A program made the translations under genes and the position numbers. A DNA stretch of 64,000 nucleotides. Origin: Bacteroidaceae bacterium (GTDB lineage Bacteria; Bacteroidota; Bacteroidia; Bacteroidales; Bacteroidaceae). The notes beneath the pieces are model-generated. The model did not search any database. It saw only the letters and a list, made by a program, of their open reading frames with translations, and had not been told where the DNA came from. Of the stretch, positions 62,118 to 64,000 are shown in pieces (position 1 is the first letter of the stretch; each line of letters starts with the position of its first letter). The DNA lies in NCBI GenBank assembly GCA_017633615.1, contig JAGBPB010000090.1, positions 35,544-99,543 of the forward strand, read 5' to 3'.

Positions 62118-63158
62118 TTAAGGTTTTAAAGGGTTGAGGTCCGATTTGAACCAATCTATGAATTTTGTGATACCGTCGTGTAGGGTGGTGGAGGGCTTGT
62201 AGCCGCACTCACGCTCCAGTTTGGAGGTATCGGCATAAGTCTTTAGGACATCACCCTGTTGCATAGGCAGAAATACCTTGTTTGCCTCCACACCCAGGGC
62301 GCTCTCTATCTCGTTTATGAAATCCATGAGCTGCACTGGGTTGGAGCAGCCTATGTTGTAAACCTTCCAGGGTACATTGTTGGGGCACTGTTCTGCCACA
62401 GGCTGATGGTCGATGACCAGGATTGTGCCCTCTACAATATCATCTATATAGGTAAAGTCGCGGCTCAGGTTGCCGTTGTTGAACACCTTGATGGGTTCAC
62501 CTTTGCTGATGGCGGTAGCAAACAGCATGGGTGCCATATCGGGACGTCCCCACGGACCGTATACCGTAAAGAAACGCAGGCCGGTAGTGGGCAGACCGTA
62601 GAGTTTGCTGTATGAGTGAGCCATCAGCTCGTTGGCTTTCTTGGTTGCGGCGTACAGGCTTACGGGATTGTCCACGCGGTCATCTTCAGAGAACGGCACC
62701 TTGTCATTCATTCCGTAAACCGATGATGACGAAGCGTAAACCAGATACTTGACATCATTGTGGCGGCAGCACTCCAGCACGTTCATGAAACCCACCAGGT
62801 TGCTGTCCAGATATGCGTAAGGATTGGTGATTGAGTAGCGGACACCTGCCTGTGCAGCCAGATTGACCACTACATCAAACTTTTCCTGAGCAAAGAACTC
62901 GGCCATTTGACCGCGGTCGGCCAGATCCATCTTTATGAAACGGTAGTTCTCAAATTTGTTGCTCTGTCTTATGGAGCCGTCGATATAGCGGCCACTGTGT
63001 GATGTTATGCCGCACTGTTCCAATCGGCCCAGCTTGAGGCGTACATCGTAATAATCATTTATATTGTCAAGTCCAACCACCTCATCGCCGCGCTCTGCAA
63101 GGCGGTATGCCAGTTTTGAGCCTATGAATCCGGCTGCTCCTGTTACGAGTATCTTCAT
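62118..63158 (-). CDS. NAD-dependent epimerase, UDP-glucuronate 4-epimerase type
   Basis: I start at ATG 63158 (346 residues; [18 protein letters not shown]). The short-chain extended fold has the Rossmann GAAGFIG (about 7-13), the catalytic Ser/Tyr-x3-Lys (SSSSVYG near 122-128; YAATK near 147-151), and [15 protein letters not shown] (about 37-51), which is characteristic of UDP-glucuronate 4-epimerases (LpsL/CapI group). The product would be UDP-galacturonate for surface polysaccharides. The first in-frame ATG upstream (63,221) lies within a palindromic repeat and is rejected. Confidence 0.88.
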   Translation of the reverse strand: MKILVTGAAGFIGSKLAYRLAERGDEVVGLDNINDYYDVRLKLGRLEQCGITSHSGRYIDGSIRQSNKFENYRFIKMDLADRGQMAEFFAQEKFDVVVNLAAQAGVRYSITNPYAYLDSNLVGFMNVLECCRHNDVKYLVYASSSSVYGMNDKVPFSEDDRVDNPVSLYAATKKANELMAHSYSKLYGLPTTGLRFFTVYGPWGRPDMAPMLFATAISKGEPIKVFNNGNLSRDFTYIDDIVEGTILVIDHQPVAEQCPNNVPWKVYNIGCSNPVQLMDFINEIESALGVEANKVFLPMQQGDVLKTYADTSKLERECGYKPSTTLHDGITKFIDWFKSDLNPLKP

Positions 63159-63193
63159 CCTTTTTTTTGTTTGTATTTTTGCAATCACCCAAA

Positions 63194-63220
63194 TGCAAAA
63201 GGGGACTGTCCCCAATTGCA
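63194..63220. repeat. Palindromic intergenic repeat
   Basis: TGCAA-AA-GGGGAC-T-GTCCCC-AA-TTGCA: an almost perfect 27-bp palindrome. The right arm and next bases share CCCCAATTGCAC with the GH9 terminator. It lies upstream of the epimerase gene, so here it is not a simple operon terminator. The rest of the 287-bp gap holds the gdhA promoter and nothing else that I can identify. Confidence 0.65.
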
Positions 63221-63363
63221 CTTTTGTACTGACAAAATGTATGCTGACGACGCGTACATGTGCATATTTATGCTCAAAGCGGCGGATTTTGTGTCAGATT
63301 TGTGTGATTATGCATATCATTTTGAATTATTTTCATAAATAACGTGAATTTATTTGCGCAATC

Positions 63364-64000
<637 letters not shown>

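Overview
The window comes from a Bacteroidota chromosome, most likely a gut or rumen Bacteroidales (Prevotella/Bacteroides-like; genus not resolved). Evidence: most clear transcription units are preceded by TAnnTTTG (or TAnnTTCG) -7 boxes, often with TTTG/TTG about 19-23 bp upstream; the gene content is typical (PCMD lipoprotein, PqqD plus ABC exporter, glycine-lipid acyltransferases, LytTR membrane regulator, TIGR02535-type proposed homoserine kinase, stand-alone MetH activation domain). There is no tRNA, rRNA, CRISPR array or recognisable transposase.

Layout. 1-9.1 kb: glycine-lipid pair glsA-glsB (minus), divergent pnuC-radA, an outer-membrane barrel and PCMD lipoprotein, a secreted alpha/beta hydrolase, a GH9 glycanase and a small Cys protein. 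9.2-15.7 kb: accessory island with a structured leader RNA, a two-gene adenine methyltransferase, an AT-rich toxin-antitoxin-like pair, and a GIY-YIG/helicase restriction-type protein, ending at a 181-bp fold-back element. 15.7-21.4 kb: threonine operon (thrA, proposed homoserine kinase, thrC) plus a MetH reactivation-domain protein. 21.4-23.3 kb: PqqD-ABC exporter. 23.3-29.6 kb: leucine/isoleucine operon controlled by an attenuator with a 22-codon Leu/Ile-rich leader peptide; leuD is fused in frame to a citramalate synthase-type gene. 29.6-38.2 kb: DUF3237 protein, 10-TM metal exporter, AraC regulator divergent from a TolC/HlyD/ABC-2 efflux operon, LytTR regulator. 38.4-41.2 kb: small orphan protein and a CPA2 antiporter. 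41.2-48.9 kb: minus-strand operon recJ-recQ-DAHP synthase/chorismate mutase-SGNH lipoprotein-NatA-NatB. 49.1-51.5 kb: C1 aminopeptidase and divergent Rid-family protein. 51.5-61.9 kb: MacB-like efflux locus with its own two-component system. 61.9-64 kb: rubredoxin, UDP-glucuronate epimerase-type protein, and the start of gdhA.

The most striking signal is in the 51.5-61.9 kb locus. Three promoters (for permease 1, permease 2 and the ATPase) share one architecture to the base: a 19-bp palindrome (GTGTC-N9-GACAC), 34 bp, a TTTG -33 box, 21 bp, and a TAnnTTTG -7 box. The resident response regulator is a receiver joined directly to a Fis-type helix-turn-helix, without the AAA+ sigma-54 domain of NtrC proteins. 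That fits promoters of the housekeeping type rather than -24/-12 type. I infer a self-contained regulon with a defined operator. Two of the promoter blocks are near-identical ~85-bp inverted copies flanking the kinase and regulator genes.
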